From: an uncultured Acinetobacter sp.
Lineage (GTDB): Bacteria > Pseudomonadota > Gammaproteobacteria > Pseudomonadales > Moraxellaceae
Reading direction: 5' to 3'
DNA length: 5,853 nucleotides
Assembly: GCA_900766635.1 (NCBI GenBank)
Contig: CAAFWA010000169.1
Location: 1 to 5,853 of the forward strand
The notes under the pieces were generated by a model that was given only the letters and a program-made list of their open reading frames with translations, made no database searches and was not told the DNA's origin. Made by a program: the position numbers and the translations under genes. Below, one piece after another: positions 5,834 to 5,853 of this stretch (position 1 is the stretch's first letter; each line of letters opens with the position of its first letter).

Positions 5834-5853
5834 AGATCGGAAGAGCACACGTC
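5834..5853 (+). other. Illumina TruSeq adapter contamination
   Basis: The last 20 bases, AGATCGGAAGAGCACACGTC, are identical to the start of the standard TruSeq read-1 adapter. They are not genomic. Untrimmed read-through at the end of a library insert explains them, and they mark the physical end of this assembly piece. Confidence 0.97.

Overview
The window looks like a chromosomal fragment from an AT-rich gammaproteobacterium, most likely Acinetobacter or a close Moraxellaceae relative. This rests on the protein sequences (LolA, L21, L27, an IspB-type prenyl synthase), base composition and gene order, recognised by eye without a database search. The last 20 bases are Illumina TruSeq adapter, so position 5833 is probably the true end of genomic sequence and the right edge is a raw contig end. 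The left edge cuts through a gene.

Layout. Minus strand, right to left: rplU and rpmA (ribosomal proteins L21 and L27) form a two-gene operon closed by a strong intrinsic terminator. Next comes lolA, the periplasmic lipoprotein carrier, with its own terminator whose hairpin has a UNCG-type tetraloop. Then comes a truncated lipoprotein gene of the DUF3298 (RsiV-like) type with a good sigma-70 promoter. Plus strand, divergent from rplU: ispB (long-chain polyprenyl diphosphate synthase for the ubiquinone tail), followed 7 bp later by a large multi-pass membrane protein that databases usually call 'site-specific recombinase' (Gcr/SpecificRecomb family). The right end holds a hairpin at the Gcr stop codon, then a promoter whose spacer and -10 are covered by a perfect 9+9 bp palindrome, then a ribosome binding site and the first nine codons of a gene lost at the contig end.

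How it fits together. rplU-rpmA serve the large ribosomal subunit. ispB makes the side chain of ubiquinone. lolA moves lipoproteins across the periplasm, and its neighbour encodes a lipoprotein with Gln at +2, which by the E. coli rule would be an outer-membrane Lol client. The divergent rplU-rpmA / ispB arrangement is a familiar gammaproteobacterial layout.

Most of the window is housekeeping. The parts worth a second look are the Gcr-family protein, whose visible architecture does not fit its usual recombinase name and which is tightly coupled to ispB; the operator-like palindrome in the promoter at the right end; and the adapter contamination. I see no mobile element, CRISPR array, tRNA, rRNA or defence system.
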